Shown one piece after another: positions 22,390-34,999 of a stretch of 64,000 nt of DNA (position 1 is the first letter of the stretch; each line of letters opens with the position of its first letter). The stretch comes from Acanthosepion pharaonis (lineage: Eukaryota; Mollusca; Cephalopoda; Sepiida; Sepiidae): NCBI GenBank assembly GCA_903632075.3, contig CAHIKZ030000126.1, positions 17,501 to 81,500 of the forward strand. Direction: 5' to 3'. A program made the position numbers and the translations under genes. The notes beneath the pieces are model-generated. The model was not told where the DNA came from. It saw only the letters and a program-made list of their open reading frames with translations, and searched no databases.

Positions 22390-22455
22390 TTCTTTCCTGA
22401 TATTGGTACTATATGTAACCTAATAGGGTCTGTCAGTACCAATATCAGGAAAGAA
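22390..22455. repeat. Perfect 20-bp-arm hairpin, 26-bp loop
   Basis: TTCTTTCCTGATATTGGTAC (22390-22409) and its exact reverse complement (22436-22455). Arm length and loop size are in the range of a microRNA precursor, but no conserved seed was recognised. Confidence 0.9.
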
Positions 22456-22459
22456 TAAG

Positions 22460-25400
22460 CATAATCTAAGGAAGATTTTGACTAAAATTGGTTTATCCAA
22501 ATAAAAGACTAATTGAACTGATTGTTGTTGCTATTGGTTGTTCTTCTGATCTTGGAGATTTTCATGGGTCCCTTCCTCTTGGCTAAAGAGAGGTGCTTGG
22601 CAATACAAGTTTCATCTTCCTTAGATTATGCTGCCACCCCCTACAACTCCACACTCCAAAAGAAGATTTTCTTTATCTTCCTTTTATCTCTATCTGAATA
22701 GTAGATTTGAATTTAGAATTGTTTATATTTTGATAATTATTCTAGAATTAAGTTATACAAAGTGACAAATATCTTTATTCTCACAGTGATTACATTTCTA
22801 AACTGTAAGCTTAAAATAAAACCTTTTAGATCCTAGCTTCAACCAACCCCAGATAAATAATTCTCTAAATTCTTTGCCATTAAAATTCTTCTTCCTTCAA
22901 ACTAACATCTATTCATCTAAAATGATTTTCTCTACTTCAAGCTAACCAGAACCTTTATCTCCTTGTAAACAAAACTCAGTCAGAAGACAAATTTGATTAC
23001 ATATCACATAAAAATATATTAAAAGCTGTCTTTCCATCAAATATCAGATTAAGAATGATTAAAACACTTTGCAACAGTAAATAAGGCATTCATGCTTAAA
23101 AGATTTGTTTGAATATCAAACCTGGATATCCTACTCTGCTCTGAAAGACCCAAAGACTGGTGCCATTTTGGTCAACAGCTAGCTACTATTTAGCTGATTA
23201 TCATTTGGTTAGAAAAAGTTAATTCCATTACAATTCAGTTTGTTGCTTCAACAAATGTTAATGAATTTCCAGAGAAAATTCCAAAACAATTACAATTGAT
23301 AATGTACAGATTTACTTACATCAATTCTCAGCAACCACATTCTTCAGTATTCAAACCCAAAATGCATAAAGGCAGAATTCTGCAGATCTTTTCCTTTATC
23401 TTTATTATAAGAGGTCAAGACAAACTATTAGAAAAGAGGCTGATAGGAAAAAGTCTCTATGATTTCATTTTTGTAGGTGAACAAAATAAAAAAGTATTTC
23501 CTCTTGTATAAAAAAAGGTATAGAGGCAGAATGTTTCTTTTTTTTTATTATAATTTCTATACTTTTTAAATTGTAAAAGGTTTGTGGGTTACTAAGAAAT
23601 GAAATTTTTGATAATCAAGAAAAATCCTTTAGAAAGAATCCAATAATATTCTCCTGCTGTATTTTTTTTTTCCTTCTCTTCTTTAACTCTGGACCAAATT
23701 GTAGAATATTTTTAAATTTTCAAAAAAAGCACAAATTCAATGACTAAGATTTCTGAAACAAAGCTGCCAAGCCATTATTATTATTTTTTTAATTTTAAAA
23801 GGCTATTTTAATCCCACCTATAATTTTGAAGTGGGTCATTATCATCCTAAGAGTTCTTTAGACAACTGAACTCATTTTTTATATTGCTTCTGTTGTTGCC
23901 ATAATGTTTCAGCCAATCCATTCTCCAATTGTGTTCAGGTGTACGATCTCTAAGGAAAAAGAAATTTCTTTTTCTGAAAAATGGTGGCAAGCAGAAAGAA
24001 AATGTGTCATTAGGCATTTATATTTTATATAAATTACAGTCTGCGATTTTGTCTGAGAATGTTATTTTCCACCAAGATAAATTGATATTCAAATCCAGAT
24101 TTCCCAAAGCAGACAGACACTTTCTATGAGGGAGTTTGGTGCAACACAATCTTCCTATCCATTCTTCTAACTTGGCTCTGTCTCAAACTAAGTAAAGCTT
24201 AATAAATATCTATAATTCATCTAAAGTAAACTGACAAGGTTCATTATGAACAGATTTTAATTTTTTGCTAAAATATTTTCTAATATTCCACTTCTTTTCA
24301 AAGATTCTGAATCAATGATTTATGATCCTTAAAGATTTTATTGAACAAAAAAAAAAGGGTTTTTGGTCATTTCTTTGTATTTTGATGGCTTTACTGATTA
24401 AAACAAAAATTGGACAGATGCTAAACTCTGTGATATGTGTGAACAAAGATTTCCCCTTCTCTTTTTTCTTGTATATTGTTCTTTTTTTCTTTAATGTCAA
24501 ATGCAAAAGAAGACAGTTGAATTATTTTGACCACAAATTTTGTGATGTCTATTTTAAAATCCGCACTTTTCTAGAGGGGGAAACAAACACCATGTACAGA
24601 AAAAATAACTTTTAATTTTCTCTTCTGAAGAAGTTTAGTCACTTTAAGAAATGCTTACAGCTTGATTTGCATTTATTTCTCGTTTTTTAACTATAACAGC
24701 AAAAATAACTGTTTCTATTTTTTTTCACTCAAAAATAAAAAAAATGTAAAACAAAAAACAGAAAAAGGTTAAAAAAATATGTCTTTGCTTTATTGAAACA
24801 TCTCAAAAACAATTTCAGTGAATTCATCATTTTTTAAAACTTTCTTTTATTTTTAACTCTTTCATCTTCTTTCATCTTTAACTCAAATTTAATCAATAAA
24901 ATGACACTTTTGTATAACTAACAAATATTTACTTACAAATATATATTGTATTATTATATATAATATATTCTAATATAAATAAATATTATTTACTATAAAC
25001 AGAGGATATTATTTACTTACAAATTTAATATAAACCCTATGAAAAAAGAAACTTTTAATCACATACTATTAACAATAACATAATTCCTGAGATATTTTTG
25101 TTAGTAAACTTATTTTTTATAAGGAATTGGCAATAATCCTTTCTTTCTCTCATTCCAGTGCTGAATTTGTAGTTGGCTGTTGAATCTCCCCATGACACAG
25201 GGGTTTACATGCGGCCCTTGCAATGTTCATATGACAATTTAAATAACTTTTCAAGAATTACCCTACAAAGAAATTATTCTTGACATGATGTATAAAACCG
25301 AGAACAGGATTTGATCATAGAAAAAATGAAATATTTGGATTTTATTCTTTGTAAAGTAAAGCATCAAAAATGGTATGAGTGAAATGCTGGTATTTCTTAA

Positions 25401-25500
25401 AAAGTAAAACAAAAATGAAAATCTAATTCTCTTTCTACCCCAACCCCCATCCTGGGAAAAGAAAATGATCCAAAAGTTTAAGCAAAATACATATACTTAT
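22460..25500. other. AT-rich intergenic stretch, no gene seen
   Basis: Only a short shared block was noticed: TTGGTGCAACACAATCTTCC at 24136-24155 recurs at 32653-32672, with GATATTCAAA upstream of both. Small open frames (for example 24322-24615) show no domains. Confidence 0.5.
24064..24180 (+). repeat. Dispersed repeat fragment shared with 32610-32700
   Basis: A 20-base exact match (24136-24155 to 32653-32672), with weaker flanking similarity on both sides. Confidence 0.35.
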
Positions 25501-25544
25501 CTGTATTCCCCCCATTTTCCTTATATATGCACACCCACTTTTGC

Positions 25545-25591
25545 ATACATATATACACACACACACACAATGTATGCATACACACACACAT

Positions 25592-25623
<32 letters not shown>

Positions 25624-26065
25624 ATGTATGCATAGACACACATTATATATATACACACACACACAATGTATGCATAGACACACATTATATATATATACAC
25701 ACACACACACATACATACAATCTATGCATACATACACATATATATATACACACACACATACAATGTATGCATACACGCACACATATATATACACACACAC
25801 ACATACAATGTATGCATACACGCACACATATATATACACACACATACATACAATGTATGCATACACGCACACATATATATACACACACATACATACAATA
25901 TATGCATACACGTACACATATATATACACACACATACATACAATATATGCATACACGCACATATATATTATATATATATATATATATGTATACACACATA
26001 CAATGTATGCATATGCACACACATATATATTATATACACACACACACACATACAATGTATGCATA
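25545..26065. repeat. CA/TA minisatellite, ~45-55-bp unit, about 11 copies
   Basis: Each unit carries CAATGTATGCATA followed by (CA)n or CACGCACACA and then TATATATA. Variants (CAATCTATG, CAATATATG) mark older units on the left and right. Open frames up to 182 codons on both strands are artefacts of the array. Confidence 0.95.
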
Positions 26066-26107
26066 TGAGATGTAATTAAAATAGGTAAACATAGACATAT
26101 TTACATA

Positions 26108-26300
26108 CACAATAGGATGAATCGACAGGTCCATAACCTGATATAATTATTAGCTGAATTTTGAGTTGAAATTTTCACTGTATAGTGTTCAATCTATTTA
26201 ACACTCACTACTAGATGAAATGCATTGACAAATATCAAAATTTGTATCAAATAAAAGCTTTTTTTCCATGAGGCTACAGACTTATTGATGTACGTCTGTG
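26108..26300. mobile_element. Mariner-type MITE, copy B
   Basis: The right end reads, in reverse complement, ATCAATAAGTCTGTAGCCTC, matching the left end of copy A at 8545. The interior AAATTTTCACTGTATAG and AAATGCATTGACAAATATC match copy A in order. It is about 190 bp with no coding sequence. Confidence 0.55.
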
Positions 26301-26309
26301 TATGTATGT

Positions 26310-27880
26310 GAGATTCACAATCAAATTATACACACACACACACACACACATACAAAAGAAGAGACCCAACTAAAATACACAGACAATAAAGTGCCCCAAA
26401 ATATAAAAATATGAATTCTCAAATATGTCTGTTAACAACAGATGGCTAACTTCAATCATCTGTAAGAAAGAACGGTTGTGTGTTTATGTTTAATTTGAAT
26501 ATGTTGTCTCTTCTTCTCTTAAACATCAGTCTTGTAAAATCTGCAATAACCAAACTATAACATGAAACAACCCAATTCAGAATTTTGCTTTTAAATTCTT
26601 AATTTGAGGCAGGAGTTGAATATTTTATTTACAGTTGGAATTGCCATGTCGAGGATATTGTATCTTAAAATCAAAATTTTATTTTACATCTTTCACTGAT
26701 TAACATATTAAAATAGTTTTAATTATTTGTATAATTATGGACAGTTCATCATTTGCATCTCTAAAAAAGTTTCATGCACATTTTCCTAATGTCATGGAAA
26801 TTGCTAAAAATCTCTGAAGGTTTTCCTCCCCCTCCTTCTTTCTAGAATCCTATTATTTGTTACTATTGTCTGAAATTGATATTTCCAAATGAGGAAGTCA
26901 TTCTGCCCTAAACATGAAGCAATTTACTAAAGTGAATCTGTTCCTTAGGGAATAGGAGTCTCAATAACAAAGTTTCAAGTAGAAAATGTCAGTTAAATCA
27001 AACATCATTGATAGAAATTTTTCAGCTTCAAATGAGGAAGACATCAAACATCACCAGTGGTGACCACACACACACACACACAATAATAAGGAAAACAGGT
27101 TTTTAACAGTTGATTATCATCACATCATCTATTTTAATTTATAAAAAAAAACTCATTGCTGCTGATCTTTTGATAAAAATTACTAAATTAATAGGAGTTT
27201 TTTTTTTGTTTTTTTTTTTTACTAAATGCTATTAACAATTTGCCTCTGACCTTTTCCACAGTCAGCCTTTTGAGATTCTAAATGGATTGGTCATGGAGAC
27301 ACAAGGACTTTGTGACCGATTGACTATTGCAATCTTAACTACTTAGCATTTTTTATCTTTCATAAATAATAAATGAATCAGACAGTAAAAGTTGAATTTT
27401 GAGACAATAAGCAAACCAAATTTTGATTATCTTCAAGTATTAAACTTCTTTTAAATTTAGTCCCTTTGAAGTGAATTCAGTTTTTCTATTCATTGAGTCT
27501 GGTCAGCTGTTTGAACTTTATGTTCTGTTAATTTAGTGGAAGATAAGTTTCAGCTGTTTGGATTTTTAAGATGTTCAGATAAATGTCCCTCACCAATCTG
27601 TGGCATTGAATGCAGGATTGTTTTGTTGTTAATCTCTTGAATTTATTTGGGGGACCAATTTTGTTTCTTGATTAGAAATAAAGAAGTGGGCCAACTTTGC
27701 AAAATTTGAGGAGGTTTTAGTATAATAAAGAAATAGTTGAAAAAATAAAATCCAAAATTCTGAAATAGAAAGGAAAGATTAGAGTTTCTTGTTTATCAAC
27801 ATCTAAATAAAAATTCTTTATTTAACACCCTAATCTTATTTTAGTTCTATACAAATTCCTCCACTACAATGCTTAAGAAG
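26310..27880. other. Intergenic stretch with short (CA)n tracts, no gene seen
   Basis: (CA)n at 26330-26350 and 27063-27082, plus T homopolymers near 27200-27220. Nothing else was recognised. Confidence 0.5.
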
Positions 27881-27888
27881 CATTCAAT

Positions 27889-28170
27889 GTAGAGGGTTGC
27901 TGTTAAAATGGTTATGATGAATGAGGTGTGTGACAGGAATGAAAGAGGAGGTCGTAGGAAGTGAAGATTATGAGGATAAGGAGGATAGATAACGATTGAC
28001 CCTTGACTTGAAGATGTTAAGATTGTAGTGTAGAGGGTTACTGTTAAAATGTTTATGATGAATGAGGTGTGTGATATGAATGAAAAAGGAGGTGGTAGGA
28101 AGTGAAGATTATGAAGATAAGGAGGATAGATAATGACTGACCTTTGACTTAAAGAGGTTAAGATTATAGT
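27889..28170. repeat. Tandem duplication, ~141-bp unit
   Basis: TAGAGGGTTGCTGTTAAAAT starts one unit at 27890 and TAGAGGGTTACTGTTAAAAT the next at 28031. Both continue through GATGAATGAGGTGTGTGA and GGAAGTGAAGATTATGA. On the minus strand both units end a LINE reading frame (see the next entry). Confidence 0.9.
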
Positions 28171-28291
28171 AACCAGAGAAGCACCTATATGGGAGCCTGT
28201 TCCACAAGATGGCAGTTCTTGGATACAAAACAGTGTGTAATTTAGGAAGATAAAGAGTCTTATTTTCTCTTTCCATTAATATACTGTACAA
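28112..28291 (-). pseudogene. Non-LTR retrotransposon reverse transcriptase tail
   Basis: The frame ends RTAILWNRLPYRCF then YNLNLFKSKVSHYLSSL. The R..LWN.LP....YNL..FKS....YL pattern is the extreme C-terminus of LINE ORF2 proteins. The duplicated unit next to it encodes the same end as YNLNIFKSRVNRYLSSL. The clade is not determined; the rest of the element is absent. Confidence 0.6.
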
Positions 28292-29016
28292 CTTATTTTA
28301 AAAGAATATTTTATGTCGATGGTACATCAACTTCAACCAATTTATGCCGAGCAAAATTAAAATCTTAAATTTTTAATAATGACATGTAATAATGACGTAT
28401 AATAATGACATATCAGAAAAGTTGACCAGAAGAAATCTGTGTAGAAGTATTTAAGAGACTTCATGCATAAATAAAAGGGTATTTGAAGAAATTTGGATTT
28501 GTTAAAAGAAACAGTTGTTTCAAAATGGGCAACAAAATTTGATGAAATTTATTGATAATCTTAACAAGATTTTACATGCCCAACAATGTATACATTGTTC
28601 TATAAACTCCATGAAAAAGTCCCACAAGGTCAACTTAACCTGATACAAGAAGAATTATTTCATTTATTTAATATTTTAATTTTTCTGTTAAATGTTCAAT
28701 CTAATATGATGATTAGTCTAGCTTCAGAGGGTCTGTCACAAAAAGTGACAAAATACAATGGGTAAGACAAACAACCTAATTATTATATAATGTAGGAGTA
28801 AATTTGGCAATTGATTCCTTATTTTTCAATGCAAGAACAGAGTCAGGAGTTCCAACATCTATACCTTATCCAAGTGCCAAATAATTCCCATAGCTAAATA
28901 TGAAATTTGAAACCATACCTTTTTGGCCCAAATCTTAGAGCATTGAAGTATCCCTTCAACCAAACTAGAAGTATGATTAATAGGCAGCAATAGTAATTTC
29001 TCTTCTCTCACACTTC

Positions 29017-29290
29017 TTGCCTGTGGAACTCTTCCAGCTTCTTGCTTTCCTGTCAACTATAATCTTCAAAAATTTAAATGCAATGTCAATGGTGATCTCT
29101 TGTCTCCTTGAATCTTGTTCATTCCCATCTCTGCCTCTCTCTTCAATAATGTTTACTCATTTTTTTTTCATTCTCAATAACCCTTCTCATCTGTGGAACT
29201 CTGTTCCAGCTTCTTGCTTTCCTGTCAACTACAATCTTCAAAAATTTAAATGCAATCATTTGTCTCCTTGAATCCTGTTCTTTTTATTGT
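29017..29290 (+). pseudogene. Duplicated LINE reverse transcriptase tail
   Basis: Two tandem copies about 170 bp apart carry CAGCTTCTTGCTTTCCTGTC and CTTCAAAAATTTAAATGCAA. The second reads LWNSVPASCFPVNYNLQKFK, a LINE C-terminal motif. The first is frameshifted. It is on the opposite strand to the tail at 28112. Confidence 0.6.
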
Positions 29291-29689
29291 CTTTTCTCCT
29301 CAGTAACATTTTCTCATTTCCCTTCACTCTCAGTAACCCTTACATCTTAGTGGCTTTATTGCCTTGCTTAAGGTGAAACAATGAGAAAATAATTATTCAG
29401 GGGCTCTTGCCACAGTTGATCATTATAAGTTTAATGTAGATACTGCCTAATGGTTGAGGCAGTTGTGCATTTTCTACAAGTGACAATGGCTATGGATTTG
29501 AGATCAAATGTAAAAAAAATTAAAAAATTGAATGCTATCTTTCATGACATGCAAGCTCTAATCATTCTGAAATTTAAAATTATACACTCTTCCTTCTCTG
29601 TGCCAAATAAAACTAAATTTAATAAATTTCTACAATATTAGGCACTGCTGCTGTGATTTTTGCAGCAAGTAGTTTTTTATAGGATGGAG

Positions 29690-29880
29690 TTGTTGTCCTT
29701 CTAGACTGGTTGCCAACCAATGCTAAAGAATCCAGATTGCTCTTAACTGATAACTGGGGGTGGGGAGTAGTGATGGATTCATACTTTTCACAAAAGTATT
29801 TATGCAGAAGTAAATGTAACAAACATCACTCACATATTTCTCATTCCAAACTTCACCACCTGTGCATCCCAGTGTGTGTT
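29690..29880 (+). repeat. Dispersed repeat of unknown class, copy B
   Basis: CTAGACTGGTTGCCAACCAA, AACTGATAACTGGGGG, AAAGTATTTATGCAGAAG and TATTTCTCATTCCAAAC match copy A at 9240-9480 in order and orientation. Confidence 0.65.
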
Positions 29881-29939
29881 TATTATCTTTATATAATTGC
29901 AGTAAAAATACATTAAAATCAAACAAAAGGTAAAAAATT

Positions 29940-32900
29940 TATTTAATGTTAATATGTTCATTTTTTTTTTTTTACGATCATTATATTTGGTAAGCATTTA
30001 ATATATTAAAAGTATATATTTGGTAACCCTATGGTCATAAATCGATGAACTTTTGTTTAAAAGTAATGAAAAAGGCATTAATTTGCTTTAGTTCTTGAAA
30101 AAGCTTACACACAAGCTGAAAATTCGATTTTACCATATACACAACAAGGTAAAAAGAAAAAAAAAACATTTTAGAAGGTTTATTTTTCATTTTGCTAATG
30201 ATGTGGTCAGCTAGTACTTATGTATTTTTTAAAGCATTTAACATTTTATAGTTTTGGCATAATATACAAACATACAAGTAAACAAAATCAAATTCTAGAA
30301 GGTTCCAGAAAGTCATAGTACTACTAATATACAACTTTAGAAATTTCCTGTTGTGGAAGACTTTTTTTTTTTAAAAAATAAACTGAATTAAACCATTCTT
30401 CATTATTTTTTAACAAAAGTTCAAACTTTGTGACAGGAAATCATTTATTATACAAAAAGTCATAACCCTAATATATATTAAGTTTTTATCATTTTAGAAG
30501 CAGCTGCAACAAATTTTATTTTAAGTTTAGATAAATTCTTTTCAATTGTAGTTGATGGATAGAATATTTTGATGCATTAGGTTTGTTAGAATTATCCACT
30601 TCAGTTTTGAAATATTTTATAAAGTTTTTCATATTCAATGTGAAACAAAATGCTTAAGTCGAGACCCTGTGGTGACAATCGTGCTTAAACACAATAGTCA
30701 AGCCACACTCAGTTAACCACAGTTTATCTGACAATTCTTCGAGTGAAACCATCTTCAACAAAGCCAAGAGAAATTATAAAAAAGTGCTAAAAAAAATAGT
30801 GGATTTTTGGCAACACAAAAATAGCCAACAGGAAAAAAAATTTTTTCATTATGTACTTCTACTATGATTTGTAACTATGGCTTCAACTAATTGATTGGTG
30901 GATAAAAGTTGTAGGTACAAATTGTTTTCATTAAACTTGTTATGAAGAAGAGAAAGTCAAAATTCATTTTTTAAATACACACAAGTCACTATTTCACTTT
31001 CTAAATTAAAGCATAGATTCAGAATTTAAATGATCCCCTTATTTTAAAAAATATTTGCATTAAAAGTGTACAAAGTCTGTGTTGCTGCTCTAGTATTAGT
31101 AGAAAAAATTTATTATTATTATTCGTAGTAGTAGTTGTGATGTAAGTATTGAATGTTCAAACCAATGTATTTGTTGTCAGCTATCAGGGTTGATGATACA
31201 GAAATTTGTTGACTAAATACATAAGAAAAACACCACAGATGCAACACATCAAGAACGTAATGCTGCAATTTGGGTTCAAAGCACATTACAAGTCACAAAA
31301 TAAAAAATGGTCAACTAAAAAAAAAAAATTACAACTCTGAACTCAGTTGAAAGAGTTACTGCATCTTGCTGGGGAGGAAGATTTGTTCTTGGTCAGTTGT
31401 AAAAATTCTTTAAGGGTAGAAATTAAAAAAAGCCTCAATGGTCACACACAGAGACATTTCAATAAGACAATAGTTTTTGGTTCCTTTAAAAATAATCAGT
31501 AAGAGAAGTATTGTCTCCAGAAGGAAACAGGCTTATGAAGATTCTGCTGTTTGGATCTATAAGAGAATTATTTGGGGAATGATGGGAGTAATCATCTTTC
31601 AATTTTAGGCTGTAAACATTTTAATCAACTCTATTAAGACTCCGTCATTTGTAGATAGCAATCAGAAAGTAAACAAATTTGTGTTTACAAGTTTCAATAA
31701 TCAGTCACTTAATATATATCTCTCTCTCTCATTGTGGCTACTGGAAAACTAGGTTTTGTAAGTGAAGGATATGCAAATTGTACCAATTAAGAGAAAGGCT
31801 GTCAGCAAATACTTGTGAGGTTTACAATCCAGTGATAATTTTGTTTCTAAGAAAATGATATGGAAAAAAATCTGAGATTATATAATATTTGGGTAGCAAC
31901 TCCTCTTTAATGCATATTCCAATGAACAAAACTGACATGGTGCACTTGTTTGTTTTTGTTTTTTTTCTTTGTATGCATAGAAGTGTTTTCTGTTCTGGAC
32001 TTAATGAGTGTAAGATACCTCCATTTAGTTTTTCATTTAGATTATATAACAGAATATATGTGCATCAAATTTGGTGGAAAGTTGTGTTTCTAGAATTAAA
32101 CTTCTCCCAGGTTCTAATTCTTGCTTTCTGCTCATTTCCTTTCCATTAATTTTCCCCTCATCTAACTTTTTTCAATTAATGATAGAAAAAAATAAGTTAT
32201 TTGCTAAAATTAAACCTTTCAAAGAGATCTTTACCATTATATACATTTAATTTAGCCTTGAAAAAAAAAAAAAAATTATCTTTTTTACTTGTAGATTTTC
32301 TTTGAGGAATCATTTGTGATTGTTAAATATTTACCTAGATTTTTTTCTACTAATTAAAGAAATGGAAAGTCAACTCAAATTTTATGTTCTATATGAAGAA
32401 ATAAAATAATAAAAACTTGATTAAAAAAAAAAAAAAAAGTATTTTTTATTTGTATTTATCTGCACAAATAAACACATGGAGAGATTGAAAGACAGAAAGA
32501 AAAATTAATTTTTTTTCCTTGTTAATATTATTGCTGCCTCTGCCTTATCAATGGTACCCTGACCCCCAATGGCAAAGTCTGTGTTTGAGCTCAGGTACAT
32601 GCCAGGATTTACTGATATTCAAAGCAAACAATCCCACCTTCCATTTGAAAAGTTGGTGCAACACAATCTTCCTTTTACTTGAAGCTAAGCTTAGTCAATA
32701 TTGTTGTTACTTACCATTACAACTGCTGCTCATTAATTTATCTAGGTTAAGTAAAGGGGAGGTAATCTTTTTCTAAGAACATTCTTTTACTGATCATATG
32801 AGGTTCAGGGCCAAACCTGAGACCATTCATTATAAGCTTGGGTAAGTCTTTCAAGGCTATATTTACCACACTAACACAGAAATACCAATACCATAGTGGT

Positions 32901-34500
32901 ACAAATCTATTACAACATTTACAAAATACTTCCAATAATTTTTTCATTAAATTTTAACAATTATTATGATTATTATTACTTCTCTGGTTATAGTATTGAT
33001 TGGCTATTATTGTTAAAATTGTTGTTGCTGTTAAATTTTGTCACTTAGTACCTCCATACCAACCATTGTTTTGTAACTATTTATATATCAAGAAACACCA
33101 TTAATAAATTAATGAAAATAAAAAAAAAATTTAAGTCATAAAAGGTTGTCCCTGTGAGAACCAGACCAACATTCCTAACATATCATTAAATGTGTGTTCT
33201 CCTCCCTCTCTCTCTCTCTCCTGTGATGGACATGTTCTATGGCTGTGAAAGGTGTATATAAGTTCCCAGCGACAAGACAAAAAAACAATTAATTTTTGTA
33301 CAAAACTAAAATAACAAAATTTATAATAAAAAAAAAAAACCCTGCTGTAATCATCACTATGTTATTATTCAATAGCAAAAATAAAATTGCAATATATATA
33401 TATATATATATCATCTTTCTTCTACATGCTTGTTAATAAAAGAAGAGTAATGGAGGAGGTACCCTAGATATGTTTATCTTGTGTATTTGACCAATGTGTA
33501 CATTTTTGGGGGGTTGTATAAACCAGAGAAACTGACGGAAAAAGAAAAGTATAAAAAAAAAAAAAAAAAAAAACAAAATCCAGAAATTCACTTGAAAGAA
33601 ATACTGTAAAGTAACATAACTTATGTTGTCTGGAAATTGTTCAAAAGATAATATGGAACCCCCCCCCCTCGCCCGACTCATGAAAGAAGGTGGGGATAAT
33701 TCAATATCTTGTCACCATATCTTTTTTCTCCCTTATTTTTTTTCTCCTACATCAAATTATCAATGTAAAACTTTTTTTTTCTGTTAAATACTTTAATAAT
33801 TTATTAAAAGAAAAACAAATTAAATTGAATTTGATATCTAAAGATTGTCATCTTGTATTTATAAAGAAATCTATTAAAAAGTATTTAAAAACAATGTATG
33901 TTTGTTTTATTTTCATCTTTTAATTTTTTTTCAATTTATTTTGTTTGTTTTTTTAAATTTAAGTTTCTCCGTTTGTTATGAATATTCACTATCAACATGA
34001 ATATAAAAAAAAAAATACAGTCATGCACAAATTAACTTTGATGTCACCAAGTAAACATTTCTATATAACAAGCTAGAAATGTTGACATATGAATAAATTT
34101 ATAGCTTATATGCCTGAACCCTTTCAAAACTCCAGGAAATTCACCTCCACTTTGAACTTTTCCATATTTTGTAGTGTTACCAACTGGAATTTTGTTAAAT
34201 CACATTTTATTTTGATGTAACAAGTCAATGACCAAAGTTTGATGTTTAGTTGCATGAGAATGTAAAATGGTGATTGGAGGTGATTAAAAATTAGAAATCA
34301 ATCATGAAAACTCCCCAATGTTTATTTTAAATAATTAAGAGGAAAATTGGAAAGGAAATGGAGAATTAAAATTAAATCAAATAATATAAAATGAAGATAA
34401 TAAAGGAATCAGAGAGTGTTGAATCCCAAACGAATTTTGTGAAAAGTCATTAAATTTGAAATTTCTCATGGGTGGTTGTCTCCCCATATCTCTCTGTAAC
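29940..34500. other. AT-rich intergenic stretch, no gene seen
   Basis: Holds short simple repeats (CT run near 31720, CT run near 33205, (AT)n at 33396-33412), many A/T homopolymers and a C run at 33660-33668. The block at 32610-32700 shares TTGGTGCAACACAATCTTCC with 24136. No domain-bearing frame was found. Confidence 0.5.
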
Positions 34501-34549
34501 CTCATTTGTCACTCCTTAATCAGCAGTAACCAATAATGTCACCCAGCAG

Positions 34550-34990
34550 TTGGTCCTCAAGTTCTTTAGACCACCATGGTTACCATTTAGCTGACTCTTC
34601 ACTCATTAGCATGTGATTTGTTTTGTTGCTGGTATTGTGATGGTAGCATGGTTCTCCTCAACTTAGTTGGCATTTGTCTGTTCACGGCTATTTATTCCTT
34701 TGCCATATCGTGTTTTTTTATCTCAGAAGGTGAAAAGATTGCTGATGAAGCAAACTCGAAGTGAAGATGGTTCAACAATTTGGTCTCATGAGGTTTCAGC
34801 GAACAATGCAGATTCCCGCAGCAGTAGTGTAGCTCTATGTTTCATGTTTGTCTTCAAGTTCCTTTAGGCCATCAAGTTCCTTCTGGTTACCATCTAGCTG
34901 ATTCCTCACTCATTAATGCGTGGCTGGTTTGTCACCAGTATCATGATAATGGGCATGGTTCCACTTGACTTAGGGGTGAGAAGATCGCTA
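34550..34990 (+). repeat. Diverged tandem duplication, ~300-bp period
   Basis: TCAAGTTCTTTAGACCACC, GGTTACCATTTAGCTGA, TCTTCACTCATTA and GCATGGTTCTCCTCAAC recur about 300 bp downstream as TCAAGTTCCTTTAGGCC, GGTTACCATCTAGCTGA, TCCTCACTCATTA and GCATGGTTCCACTTGAC. A third partial match (GATGCAGATTCCAGTAGTAG) lies near 35280. Confidence 0.7.
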
Positions 34991-34999
34991 AGGAAGCAA

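Noticed and set aside
25527..26075. Overlapping 157-182-codon frames on both strands
   Set aside because: Products of the CA/TA minisatellite (THTHIYT, VCVCVYIY); coding on both strands at once is an array artefact.
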